From Nymphaea colorata (taxonomy: Eukaryota; Streptophyta; Magnoliopsida; Nymphaeales; Nymphaeaceae): a DNA stretch of 15,003 nt. Within the stretch, counting starts at the first letter, position 1, and the number at the start of each line of letters is the position of its first letter. Made by a program: the position numbers and the translations under genes. The stretch lies in NCBI RefSeq assembly GCF_008831285.2, contig NW_022204740.1, forward strand, positions 22,501 to 37,503, written 5' to 3'. Under the pieces are notes generated by a model that saw nothing but the letters and a program-made list of their open reading frames with translations, was not told the origin of the DNA and did not search any database. Positions 1 through 9,865 of this stretch are shown here, one piece after another.

Positions 1-475
1 CGAAAGAGAATCCAGTGCCTCTTGGTCGTGCTGAATAGGACGAACCGGCCTCCGTTGTTTGCTTCGGAACAAAACAATTAGAATTAGGCTCGGTCAACTG
101 GAATGTGTATTATCCATATAAGAGATATTCCAATTGAGAAGATCTATCGACCTGAGACGAAGAGAAAGGTCTATCTATTTGATTGAGTTATTCAGTTAAA
201 CCAATGATTCGTTATTGGAGCAGATAGCAACAACCATTTCATCGGACATGCGCATTTTTGATTTTCCAATGGATTTACATGTTTCATTAATGGAAATTGT
301 TTGATGTAGTGAGTAATAGGTTCTGGTTGTTCGCCGTTCCAGAATTCTTGTTTAGGCAGTTCATACCATCCATACATAGTGTTTGATCTAAGATTTCAAT
401 TGTTCCATGTTTCAGCAGTAGCATATTGCTCCATGGAGCTAAGGTCCAAAATATGGAATAAACAAGTGTTTCCAC
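1..475 (-). pseudogene. ycf15: ycf15, split by an intervening sequence
   Basis: The 5' part starts with ATG at 475 and reads METLVYSIFWTLAPW, the recognisable start of plastid Ycf15. It continues in a second frame as [12 protein letters not shown]; one base is missing near 378-382 where the family has DQNTMYGW. After that the frame runs into unrelated residues and stops at 192. The 3' part reappears at the left edge: the complement of about 1-45 reads TTKRHWILFR, matching the family's TTKKYWILFR. About 240-290 bases therefore interrupt the gene, the arrangement in most angiosperms, where ycf15 is thought to be non-functional. Its function is unknown. It lies just downstream of ycf2 on the same strand and may be co-transcribed with it. 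The true 3' end lies outside the window. Confidence 0.8.
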
Positions 476-539
476 GACTCTACCACCCGGTCAATTCTGT
501 TCCACTTAATCCCTCTTTCACGGCCACATATCTTTCCGG

Positions 540-3500
540 CTAAGGAATGGGAAATCTTTCTCCTGGTGCATGAATCAAATGTTTCATTTCATCCGGGAAA
601 AGCCATCTCTTTCTCAACAATGTCTTTGTCATTTGATCCAATAGCGTTCCGTTATTAGATAGGAACAGATTTGATAAATACTGATAACTCTCGGATAGAG
701 TATTAGAACGGAAAGATCCATTAGATAATGAACTATTAGTATTAGTTCTAAGCCATCTCTGGCGATGAATCAACAATTCGAAGTGCTTTTCTTGCGTATT
801 CTTGATCAACCAGCGTTGATATATAGATGTAGGAGAATTTGTTTGGGAAGTAATAAGTCCCTTTGACATCTCTTCATCTGCAAAAGATTCTCGACGTGAA
901 AACACAGAGACAAAGGGCTGATCTTTGAATAGGAAAAAGAATTGATCTGCAGGGTCCCAAATGAATTGGCTTATTCGAAAAAACCCTTGTTCTTTGGAAG
1001 ATCTATCTCGTGTCTGGTACTGCACGGTTCCACTCCGCAAGAACTCCGAATCATTCTCTTGAAGCTTATCCTCTTTATGATAAATGATCCGCTTGTCCCG
1101 AAATGACCTGACCCAATAGGGAAATCCCAATTTATTGGGCCTTTCGATAAATCAAATAGATTGCCATGAGGGCGCCATAGTCTAGGAGCCCAAACTATGT
1201 GATTGAATAAATCCTCATCCTCCTTTATCTGTTGCAGGTCGAGGGTTCCTTCTCCTTCCCTTCTTCAAACCCCGATTCGTATTTTTCATATAGAAATCTC
1301 TGATCAACGATAGAACAAGATCCATTTTGCATCATATCTAACTGATTCCTTGGTTCGGACCGAAGAAGCAATGTCACTCGATCATTATCAAACTGACTGC
1401 ATTCTGTCCGTGAGTATCCCACAGAGCGCTTTCTAATAGGCCATGAACTAGATCAGAATCATTCTCAACGAATCCATAAGAAGTGATCCAATTTTGTTCA
1501 TCGGGTCCCCAAAGATCTTGAGCGACCGATCCGGCAGAACAACTCAAAAGATAAAGAAGTATCGTTAATTTCTTCATGCTCGTTCCAAGTTCGAAGTACC
1601 ATTTGGACAAATAAGAATCCCCTTCCTTACATGATTTCTTCTTCATATAGATAGATATAGGATCTATGGAGCAATTACTTAGAAGTACATTTTGTGCAAC
1701 AGCCCTTCCTATCTGATAGAAAAGGATCTCATGATACTGAACGGATCTTACCTGGGATCGCAAATCCCAAGTTTGTCTATGAAGAGCTGATCTAATTGTA
1801 TTAGTGTCTATAATTGATTTCTTTTGTGTAATACTAATTGATAGGACCTCATTGGTAAGTGCTACAAGATCTCGTGCATTGGAACCCATGGTTATGGATC
1901 CGAATCCATTAGTATGGGACATTTCTTTTCCAAGCGGAATCCCCTAGTATATGAAAGAATGAAAAAGTGCTTTCGTTGTTGTGGAATAAGAAGCCTTCGT
2001 ATCTTAATGCATGTATTTGATTTATTCGGAGCTATTAGAGCGGGATCCACTTTTGGGGAATATGAGTCGAAGCAATAACAAGAATATTTCTAGTGGAACA
2101 TCTTTCACAATCCCTGGGGAGATGGTTCACTAATAGACCGAGGGATAAGTAATTCGACTCATTCACATAAAGATCATGAATGTTTGGAATCCATATTATG
2201 CAAGGAGACATTGCTTTTGCTAATTCTAATGGAAGGGTGATCTCAAATTGGTCTATTTTCGGCGTCATATACATAGTTAGCACATTCGGCATAGTTAGCA
2301 GCTCCGTATCAAGGTCATCATCGTCACGATCATCAATATCGATATCGTCACGATCCTCAATATCGATATCATCAATAAGATAACCTTGATTGTCATCCAG
2401 GAACTTGTTCGGAAATACCGTAATGAAGGGAACATAGGAGTTTGTCACTCGGTATTTGACAAAATATGATCGTCCAGTTCCTATAAAACCTATCACTAAA
2501 ATACCCTAGAAGGGGTAGGGCTAAGCGGAGCGAAAAGGGTTTTCCATGAGATGGGAAATGAGAACTATTAGCCCCACACGGGGTTTGTGAATAAGTAATT
2601 GTCTGATAATGAGCAAGGAATATCCGTCTTTCTGCTAAACAGGATCTATTGAACTCATAATTCATTAGATACCTTTTTTGAATGTCAACTAAGTATCGTA
2701 AGTAAATGGATCCCGGTTGTTCAATCATTTGATAACCAGAGTCATTCTTTGATAAATGATCACTATGAGTCAGACTCAATAGAATTTGATCAATCCTTTT
2801 TTCTGTCGTTAAGGTGGAGAACTGAACTAAGAATTCTCTTTCTGCATCATCAATCCAATCACTGTTCGCGACCCAGGATTCTATTTGATCATCAATCCAA
2901 TCACTGTTCACGTTTTTTCTTATCAATGAATAGATCTCTTTACTTGTACGACTTAGATGTCTCGTATTTCTCGAAAAAGTGATTGAATTGATGGGATTTG
3001 GTATGATACTTATGAGATAGATGATATCGATGAGATTGATATTCAAATCTTTCTTCTTAGAACGTATTGATTTGACCCCATAAGTGGGACCACCACTCAA
3101 TAGCATGTTGCCACCAGAAGCAGAACTCCGTATTTCTTCCAGAGAATCTCCTAATTGTTCCAGAGCAACTAGAAAGAGATTCTTTAACCAGAAAGAATTC
3201 AGTTCAGGTGGAGGATACCTATCCAGAAGTTTTCGCAACTCAATCATGTATGATGGAATCATCAAAGATTTGATCTTTTCTAACTCTGTCTGTAACTCAC
3301 TAGAGACTCGGGAAATAAAGAGAAGATGCGTACGAACGAGATATCCAGCAACAAGAAGAAGGAAAAGGATTGAATAGAGGAACTCCCGAGCATTTGGTGA
3401 TCTCAGATGTGTCCACTTCAATGGAACGGGTGACTCATTATTTCGATGAATCATTTCTTCGGGCAGAAGAAGATTCTGTAAACACTTACTCGAAATCTCA

Positions 3501-6500
3501 CTTATCAGATTCCATCGTGGAAGAATCGCCCACAATGGAATCTGAAGAATTGACCATGATATATCTGATCCATGCATAATATCATAAAAAAAGGATACAA
3601 ATTTGTGACTGCTACTTAGTATCGGCAATGGGTCTGAAAAAGTATCTAAAAGGATGAAATTTATATATTTGCACCCTGCCGAAGTAAGGAACCATGGCAT
3701 ATACGTTTGGAACAGATTCCATTTTGAGAGATTTGAAAAAGCACTATCTCGTTGAAAGGCTCTATACATCTGCCGTTTCTCAACGCATTTCTTTAGACAA
3801 AGATTCCGTTTTTTTGCGGATGGTAAATCTTTCTCAGAACATGGAGTGTGAATCAAACCCATGTTTGAATTGAAACTGAGATACTGATGCAAGTTCTTCC
3901 CTTCTGAATCAGATAGATTCATATCTGAAAGAGGCTGACAATAAGTTGAAAGAGGCTGAGATTTGTACAAGTTATACGTTTCGTCACCACTTTGTGGAAA
4001 ATCGTTAGGTATGAATATGTCAGATACCTGTGACTCGATTGGTGAAATAGTATCTCTCTCCAAAAAAACATGTTTTTTTTTACCGACGCACAAAGAAAAT
4101 ATCTTGTTGCGGATGAACGAGATATGGAGGAATTGTCCATATGTAAGATCATAATTATCGATACGGGTCTTTTCCGCATAAAAAGGGAATCTTTTGTTAG
4201 AATAGAAGCAGAAGTGATGTGGATTATTCAAGAATCGAAGTAGATTTGCTTTATAAAAGAAGATATCAATGAACTTCTATGAAATGGTTTCACGGGATTC
4301 AGCCAATTGTCCCGATCGTGGGATATCATTGAGAAATAGGAATCGGTGTTATCAAAGAATTTCCTGCGATTATTCCTAGTATGGAGTGAGTCAATCATCC
4401 ACTTTGGTATCTTATTGAACAAAAATGCTGATATTGTTCCCCCATTGATCAAGAATTTCGATCTTTGGGAAGTATCATGATCATCCAATAAGAAGGGTTT
4501 CAATTTATTCAAATGAACGATTTGAACACCTATTGATTCTAACAACTGATTGCAGAGTTGATCATTCGGACCTTTCAATTCATAGATGTGGATCTCGGAC
4601 CTATGAATGGGGATATTCCCGATACTCACAAAGAAAAAAGTAAGTGACTTAGACAAAAAGAGAAGTGACTTGGACAAAAAGAAATGAAGTGACTTAGACA
4701 AATCTTGTTTGTCGATAACCTTGGACCAATCAATCGAATGTTGATTAATACGTAATCGATCGAACACCACTTGAAAACGGTTCTTCTGTTCAGAAACGAA
4801 ATGCTCCAAATGCTCCTGGAAATTCTTGCTCCCATTGGACCATTTGTATCTATATGCATTAGGATCCCGATTCATGGATCTCTCGGTTCGAGAAATAAGA
4901 GGATCGAACCATTTCTTCTGACTCTTTTTCACATTCGATAAATGTTGGTTGATCATATATTTCATTATAGTTATATGATTCAGAGTATCATTTCCTATTT
5001 GATCCCTTTGAATTCCATATTCGAAGTTGCGATCGGATCTATTCATTAAAAGAATCTATTCGATAGATTTCTTATGTACCCATAGGTGCTATATTGGATT
5101 TGAATCAGATTTCGGATCAATCTATATTGATTGACTGCCTCCATTATGTTGTTGCTAGCAATACCACTATTTTGGGTTTTGGATCTTCCAAACCATTCCT
5201 GCAGGAGATCCGGACCCATTTTTTTCTGATCCTTCGATAAAAAGATTCATTCTCTTCATCAAAAATATGAGGTAGAACCAATAAAGAGTTCTTTTTCGAT
5301 TCATCCCTGGAGTTGAATACCTCATTCAAGAATTTTTTTTGATCCAACCCGTAGGAATCAATAGAAAAGGCAAATCCCTTATGATACACCGGATCAGGCT
5401 CGGTTATTGATAGAGTGAATAGATCTGCCATTTCTTGAAATCTCTCTTCTGATTCAAAATCGTGGTGCAACGTGTATCTCCCTTTGTTCCGGTCATGGAA
5501 TAGATGGAATAAATCACAAAATGGGTTTTTGTTCAAGAATGAGATCTTATTAGAACTGTCCATATCCGGTTCATCCTTCGGAACCATATCACATCCCCGA
5601 TCTGATGAAATAGGATGAATTGAGACGGTATTTTGTAAATACGTAATTATCTTGAATATATCAACCATTTCTTTCTTTTCCGATCGCCTGGAAGGGACAA
5701 AAGAAAAAACATCTTGTTGTTTCTTCAACAATTTCTGATCTCTAGTGAACCTCTCAGTAGCATTCGAACCAGATGAAGTTCTGACATCTGTCGGAGAAAA
5801 AGAACGAATTGATCTTGTAGGATTCCCAAGAAATTCTTCGATTTTTTCCGGAAACAGATGATTATTCATCTGCTTTTCACGTTCCGTGAATAGCCGGGAC
5901 ATTGAGGAATATCCAGAAGGGTATTTCGGGAATCGATCTGATTCTATCTCTGTTCGTTCCGTTTGAAGAGAGGAAGGATCCCAAAGAATCAATCTTTCTT
6001 TTAGTTGCTGAATCTCTGTTGATTGATCAATGTGTGATATTCCGAATCCTCATTCCTAATGGAATCGAAATGATCTCTGGATTGATCAGAAGATCCTTTC
6101 AATTGGCTAGAATCCGTTACTTGAACGAAAATAGATCTTGTGGAATCATATTGAATATTTGACGATACATTCCGTACCTTGCTAAAAAACCGATCCTTGT
6201 TTACCAACCACATATTGTCTAACCAAATCAAATTCTCTCTCGATACGTTCCTCAAAAAATCCGATTCGTGCTGATTCTTCCCCAACTAACGAAGAGATCT
6301 TGGTGGAATTGCCACATATGAAATTGAGCACAATTTGCAAAGAAATATCCACTTGTTTCTCGAGAAGAGATGGGAAACATGCTCAATATCATTTGATGGA
6401 ATAGTTGCCTCAGCTCCTTGTTGTTGAGGAACCCTCCACTTCAATTGGTCTTTTTTCACGAAAAGCAGACATGAGATAACAAATCAAGTGTTTCGCTAAG

Positions 6501-7270
6501 ATTTCGAATAGCTGTCCCGAATTCAAATTGATTATGTTTCGCTTCTTCCTCGGAGAAACACGATCAAACAATTCCCAACCATGGTCCTTGCGGATCGGAT
6601 CATCCATATAGGATACAAAAAGAAACTCCAGATATTTGATATCTTTCTCTTTGAATGAGATCTCAATTCCAGCTACTGTTTCATTAGATATCTTACAACT
6701 AGAATCCCTCTTTTTCCGATCCAGTTCCTCCACCACCGCGAACCCCAGTTAGATTCAGGCATGATACACTTTTTAGTTATTGGGAGGACCCAAGTACTCT
6801 CTTTCGGATCCATGAAACAACTCTCAGAGATCTTTTTCCCTTTTGGAAGATACAGGAGCGAAACAATCAACCTATTGATATTGGGAGACCAAAAAGATTC
6901 TTCCAATGTATCATTTCTGGTCCAATGGAATTCATAGGTATAGGAAGAAGCCCATCAAATAGAGATTTTTCTTTCGACCATATTTCGATTGTTAATACGA
7001 TATATAAGGACCGCTACTACAAGCAGTACTACACCTTTGATCGTGAAAGTGAATATCGATTGCTTGTTGAACCTGTGAATCACGTGAAAGCAGGACACTC
7101 CAAGTTTGGGGCCAAGGAGTTCACAAAACGTTCTTGGTGGAAAAAAATGTGAGTGAAAGACACCACTGAATCGAATTTGGTCCATGAATCTAAGAAATAG
7201 CGAGAATTCTTGATCTCTCTCAATATCTCTCTCAATTCCAAAATACAGGATTGAATTGATGCCGTTTCAT
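540..7270 (-). CDS. ycf2: Ycf2, AAA-type chloroplast protein import motor subunit (frame broken by missing bases)
   Basis: Ycf2 is a very large plastid-encoded protein, reported to form an inner-envelope AAA-ATPase complex with FtsHi proteins that pulls preproteins into the stroma. The start is ATG at 7270 (MKRHQF). A hydrophobic segment, [14 protein letters not shown], lies at 6994-7035 and a second, [15 protein letters not shown], near 3320-3380. The nucleotide-binding part has a Walker A-like GFIGTGRS at 2467-2490 and a degenerate Walker [10 protein letters not shown], at 2173-2199. The C-terminal part (540-1130) ends [17 protein letters not shown] and stops with TAG at 540. Reading is spread over at least eleven frame segments (changes near 7250, 6950, 6720, 6350, 6000, 5100, 4230, 2510, 1950, 1410 and 1180). 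About 19 missing single bases explain all of them and give about 2,249 residues, near the family's usual size. The breaks are probably sequence errors. No other family fits. Confidence 0.95.
2308..2376 (-). repeat. Acidic Asp/Ile repeat inside ycf2
   Basis: Between the Walker A and Walker B regions the protein reads [20 protein letters not shown], about 23 residues with more than half Asp or Glu. On the plus strand this is a degenerate repeat built on ATCGATATC and TCACGATC, with copies at 2337-2345 and 2360-2368. Length variation in this acidic stretch is known among Ycf2 proteins. The repeat makes it prone to slippage and assembly error. Confidence 0.85.
2846..2909 (-). repeat. 22-nt direct repeat inside ycf2 (SDWIDD duplicated)
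   Basis: The plus-strand 22-mer beginning ATCATCAATCC and ending CACTGTTC occurs at 2846-2867 and again, identical, at 2888-2909. The offset is 42 bases, exactly 14 codons, so the frame is kept. The protein reads SDWIDD twice, separated by QIESWVAN. Other Ycf2 proteins show a similar but less exact pair here. Confidence 0.9.
4642..4704 (-). repeat. Short tandem repeat inside ycf2 (LSKSL units)
   Basis: AAGTGACTT occurs on the plus strand at 4642-4650, 4663-4671 and 4687-4695, each followed by a purine-rich GACAAA. Periods are 21 and 24 bases, so all copies stay in frame. In the protein they give LSKSL three times, with Phe/Leu-rich spacers. Copy-number variation of this motif is common in Ycf2. 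Confidence 0.85.
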
Positions 7271-7354
7271 TGATTTCTCCTAAACGAAAGATTATATTTC
7301 AATTGAAATCCACTTACACAAAGACAGCCCCCGTTGATGACGAGTCTCCGCGAA

Positions 7355-7428
7355 GCATCCATGGCTGAATGGTTAAAGCGCCCAACTCATAATTGGCAAA
7401 TTCGTAGGTTCAATTCCTGCTGGATGCA
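7355..7428 (+). tRNA. trnI-CAU: tRNA-Ile (CAU anticodon)
   Basis: This is a 74-nt tRNA with a perfect 7-bp acceptor stem (GCATCCA with TGGATGC) and discriminator A at 7428. The anticodon CAT is at 7388-7390. The T arm is GTAGG / TTCAATT / CCTGC, with one U-G wobble at 7419. In plastids this tRNA carries the CAU anticodon, but its C34 is converted to lysidine by nuclear-encoded TilS, so it reads AUA as isoleucine. CCA is not encoded. Its place between ycf2 and rpl23 is the standard IR position. I saw no damage in it. Confidence 0.97.
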
Positions 7429-7527
7429 CGCGAATTGGAACGTTCAATAATAGAATTGGCTCCGTATCAACGGAATCTCATCATCCATAGATAACTAATT
7501 GGTATATTCATACTATAAGAATAAGAT

Positions 7528-7562
7528 AGAAACGGTAGAAACGGTAAGAATTCTAATTCTTA
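7528..7562 (+). promoter_or_regulatory. Tandem 9-mer plus hairpin upstream of rpl23
   Basis: AGAAACGGT is repeated head to tail at 7528-7536 and 7537-7545. It is followed at once by a perfect 7-bp hairpin, TAAGAAT (7545-7551) with ATTCTTA (7556-7562) around a TCTA loop. This ends 35 bases before the rpl23 start, in what should be the 5' leader. Such leader structures can bind stabilising PPR-type proteins or influence translation, but that role is only a guess here. Confidence 0.4.
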
Positions 7563-7597
7563 TAGATACTGGAACTCATAGGGAAGAAAATGGATTT

Positions 7598-7879
7598 ATG
7601 GATGGAATCAAATATGCAGTATTTACAGAAAAAAGTATTCGGTTATTGGGGAACAATCAATATACTTCTAATGTCGAATCAGGATCAACTAGGACAGAAA
7701 TAAAGCATTGGATCGAACTCTTCTTTGGTGTCAAGGTAGTAGCTATGAATAGCCATCGACTCCCGGGAAAGGGTAGAAGAATGGGACCTATTATGCGACA
7801 TACAATGCATTACAGACGTATGATCATTACGCTTCAACCGGGTTATTCTATTCCACCTCTTATAGAGAAAAGAACTTAA
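7598..7879 (+). CDS. rpl23: 50S ribosomal protein L23, plastid
   Basis: L23 binds domain III of 23S rRNA beside the peptide exit tunnel and is a docking site for nascent-chain factors. The frame is open from ATG at 7598 ([13 protein letters not shown]) to TAA at 7877-7879, giving 93 residues, the full family length. Family blocks are present in order: [19 protein letters not shown], the conserved [15 protein letters not shown] loop and the end [12 protein letters not shown]. An upstream TTG in the same frame at 7499 has no family support and was not used as the start. rpl2 begins 26 bases downstream, so the two are surely co-transcribed. This is the only protein gene in the window with no break. 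Confidence 0.98.
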   Translation: MDGIKYAVFTEKSIRLLGNNQYTSNVESGSTRTEIKHWIELFFGVKVVAMNSHRLPGKGRRMGPIMRHTMHYRRMIITLQPGYSIPPLIEKRT

Positions 7880-7905
7880 ATAAAAAAAAATAAATACTTA
7901 ATAAC

Positions 7906-9391
7906 ATGGCCATACATTTATACAAAACTTCTACCCCTAGCACACGCAAAGGAGCCGTAGACAGTCAAGCGAAATCCAATCCACGAACAAATTTGATCTA
8001 TGGACAGCATCGTTGTGGTAAAGGTCGTAATGCCAGAGGAATCATTACCGCAAGGCATAGAGGGGGAGGTCATAAGCGTCTATACCGTAAAATCGATTTT
8101 CGACGGAATGCAAAAGACATATCTGGTAGAATCGTAACCATAGAATACGACCCTAATCGAAATGCATACATTTGTCTCATACACTATGGGGATGGTGAGA
8201 AGAGATATATTTACATCCCAGAGGGGCTATAATTGGAGATACCATTGTTTCTGGTACAGAAGTTCCTATATCAATGGGAAATGCCCTACCTTTGAGTGCG
8301 GTTTGAACTATTGATTTACGTAATTGGAAGTAACCAATTAGGTTTACGACAAAACCTAGAAATCGATCACTGATCCAATTTGAGTACCTCTACGGGATAG
8401 ACCTCAACAGAAAACTGAAGAGTAACGGCAGCAGGTGATTGAGTTCAGTGGTTCCTCATATAAAATTATTGACTCTAGAGATATGGTAATATGGAGAAGA
8501 CAAAATTGTTTGAAGCACGGATAGAACCGGAAGCGCCCTTGTTTCAAAGAGAGGAGGATGGGTTATTCACATTTCATTTGATGGTCAGAGGCGAATTGAA
8601 AGCTAAGCAGTGGTAATTCTAAAGATCCCCCGGGGAAAAATAGAGATGTCTCCTACGTTACCCGTAATATGTGGAATGGAAGTATCGACGTAATTTCATA
8701 GAGTCATTCGGTCTGAGTGCTACATGAAGAACATAAGCCAGATGACGGAATGGGGAGACCTAGGATGTAGAAGATCGTAGCATGAGTGATTCGGCAGATT
8801 TGGATTCCTATATATCCACTCATGTGGTACTTCATCATACGATTCATATAAGATCCATCTGTCTAGATATCATCATCTACATCCAGAAAGCCGTATGCTT
8901 GGAAGAAGCTTGTACAGTTTGGGAAGGGGTTTGATTGATCAAAAGAAGAATCTACTTCAACCGATATGCCCTTAGGCACGGCCATACATAACATAGAAAT
9001 AACACTTGGAAAGGGTGGACAATTAGCTAGAGCAGCAGGTGCTGTAGCGAAACTGATTGCAAAAGAGGGTAAATCGGCCACATTAAGATTACCATCTGGA
9101 GAGGTTCGTTTGATATCCAAAAACTGCTCAGCAACAGTCGGACAAGTGGGTAATGTCGGGGCGAACCAGAAAAGTTTGGGTAGAGCCGGATCTAAATGTT
9201 GGCTAGGTAAGCGTCCTGTAGTAAGAGGAGTAGTTATGAACCCTGTAGACCATCCCCATGGAGGTGGTGAAGGGAGGGCCCCGATTGGTAGAAAAAAACC
9301 CACAACTCCTTGGGGTTATCCCGCGCTTGGAAGAAGGAGTAGGAAAAGGAATAAATATAGTGATATTTTTATTCTTCGTCGCCGTAAATAG
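7906..9391 (+). CDS. rpl2: 50S ribosomal protein L2, plastid (two exons, one missing base)
   Basis: L2 is a core 23S rRNA-binding protein needed for subunit joining and peptidyl-transferase activity. Exon 1 is 7906-8295 and exon 2 is 8961-9391. The start is a genomic ATG ([16 protein letters not shown]), not the ACG that needs editing in some plants. Exon 1 is one base short of the usual 391: a T is missing near 8210, where the family reads KRYILHPRGA, so the frame appears to stop at 8232. Exon 2 starts mid-codon and reads [19 protein letters not shown]; it contains the conserved [14 protein letters not shown] with the His near the peptidyl-transferase centre. The end reads LRRRK then TAG, one codon shorter than the usual RRRSK. 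With the T restored the protein is 273 residues. Confidence 0.97.
8296..8960 (+). other. Group II intron of rpl2
   Basis: A 665-base intron splits codon 131 of rpl2 after its first base. It begins GTGCG, the plant group II 5' signature, and ends before CCGATATGCCC. Domain V is recognisable at about 8890-8921: GCCGTATGC, a GGAAGA loop region and GCTTGTACAGT. No maturase or other ORF lies inside. Splicing is expected to depend on nuclear factors and, for this IIA intron, probably on MatK encoded elsewhere. The exact 3' border is inferred from tobacco-type exon sizes. Confidence 0.9.
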
Positions 9392-9490
9392 AAAGAGAAA
9401 GAAAAAATAATGAATGATGTAAAATTAAATCAAATTGGTTTTTTCGTCTTCACAAAATGAAAAAATGAAAAGAAGGGGGAGTAATCACTT

Positions 9491-9766
9491 GTGGCCCGTT
9501 CATCTAAAAAAAATCCTTTTGTGGCTAATCACTTATTAAGTAAAATGAGAAGCTCAACAAGGCAGAGGAAAGAAGTATAATAGTAACTTGGTCCCGAGCA
9601 TCGACCATTATATTTGCAATGGTCGGTCATACAATGCTGTTCATAACGGAAAGGAGCATTTACCTATTATATAACGGAGCGTATGGTGGGTCACAAATTG
9701 GGAGAATTCGCGCCTACTCTGACTTTCCGGGGACACGCGAGAAACGATAATAGATCTCGGCGATAA
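9491..9766 (+). CDS. rps19: 30S ribosomal protein S19, plastid (three missing bases)
   Basis: S19 sits in the small-subunit head with S13 near the A site. The start is GTG at 9491, the usual start codon for plastid rps19, reading [16 protein letters not shown]. Single bases are missing near 9546, 9636 and 9668. With them restored the protein is exactly 92 residues and includes [29 protein letters not shown] and the basic end NDNRSRR, then TAA at 9764-9766. Without correction the frame stops at TAA/TAG near 9578. It lies 99 bases after rpl2 with no trnH between, so the monocot IR arrangement is absent. The IR/LSC border is probably near here. Confidence 0.94.
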
Positions 9767-9865
9767 TGATAATATTAATATAGTTAATGTATTAATGTAA
9801 TCAAAAGTTAAATAAGTGCTCTCATGATTATTCTTATTTTATTGGTGTGTGTGAGGTAAAACCCT

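Noticed and set aside
2180-3579. Plus-strand open frames opposite ycf2 (2180-2383, 2749-2982, 3084-3377, 3370-3579)
   Set aside because: They are antisense shadows of ycf2. Their residues mirror the repeats and charged stretches of the real strand and match no family I know.
4642-4704. CRISPR-like array in the spaced AAGTGACTT repeats
   Set aside because: Units are too short and too close, the spacers are similar to each other, and they lie in frame inside ycf2.
7499-7597. Longer N-terminus for rpl23 starting at TTG 7499
   Set aside because: The added residues have no L23 match, and the ATG at 7598 gives exactly the family start and length.
8863-9303. 146-codon minus-strand open frame opposite rpl2 exon 2
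   Set aside because: It is antisense to strongly conserved rpl2 coding sequence; its Pro-rich residues are the complement of the Gly-rich L2 loop.
9392-9490. A trnH gene in the rpl2-rps19 spacer
   Set aside because: No acceptor stem, anticodon arm or T arm could be found in these 99 bases.
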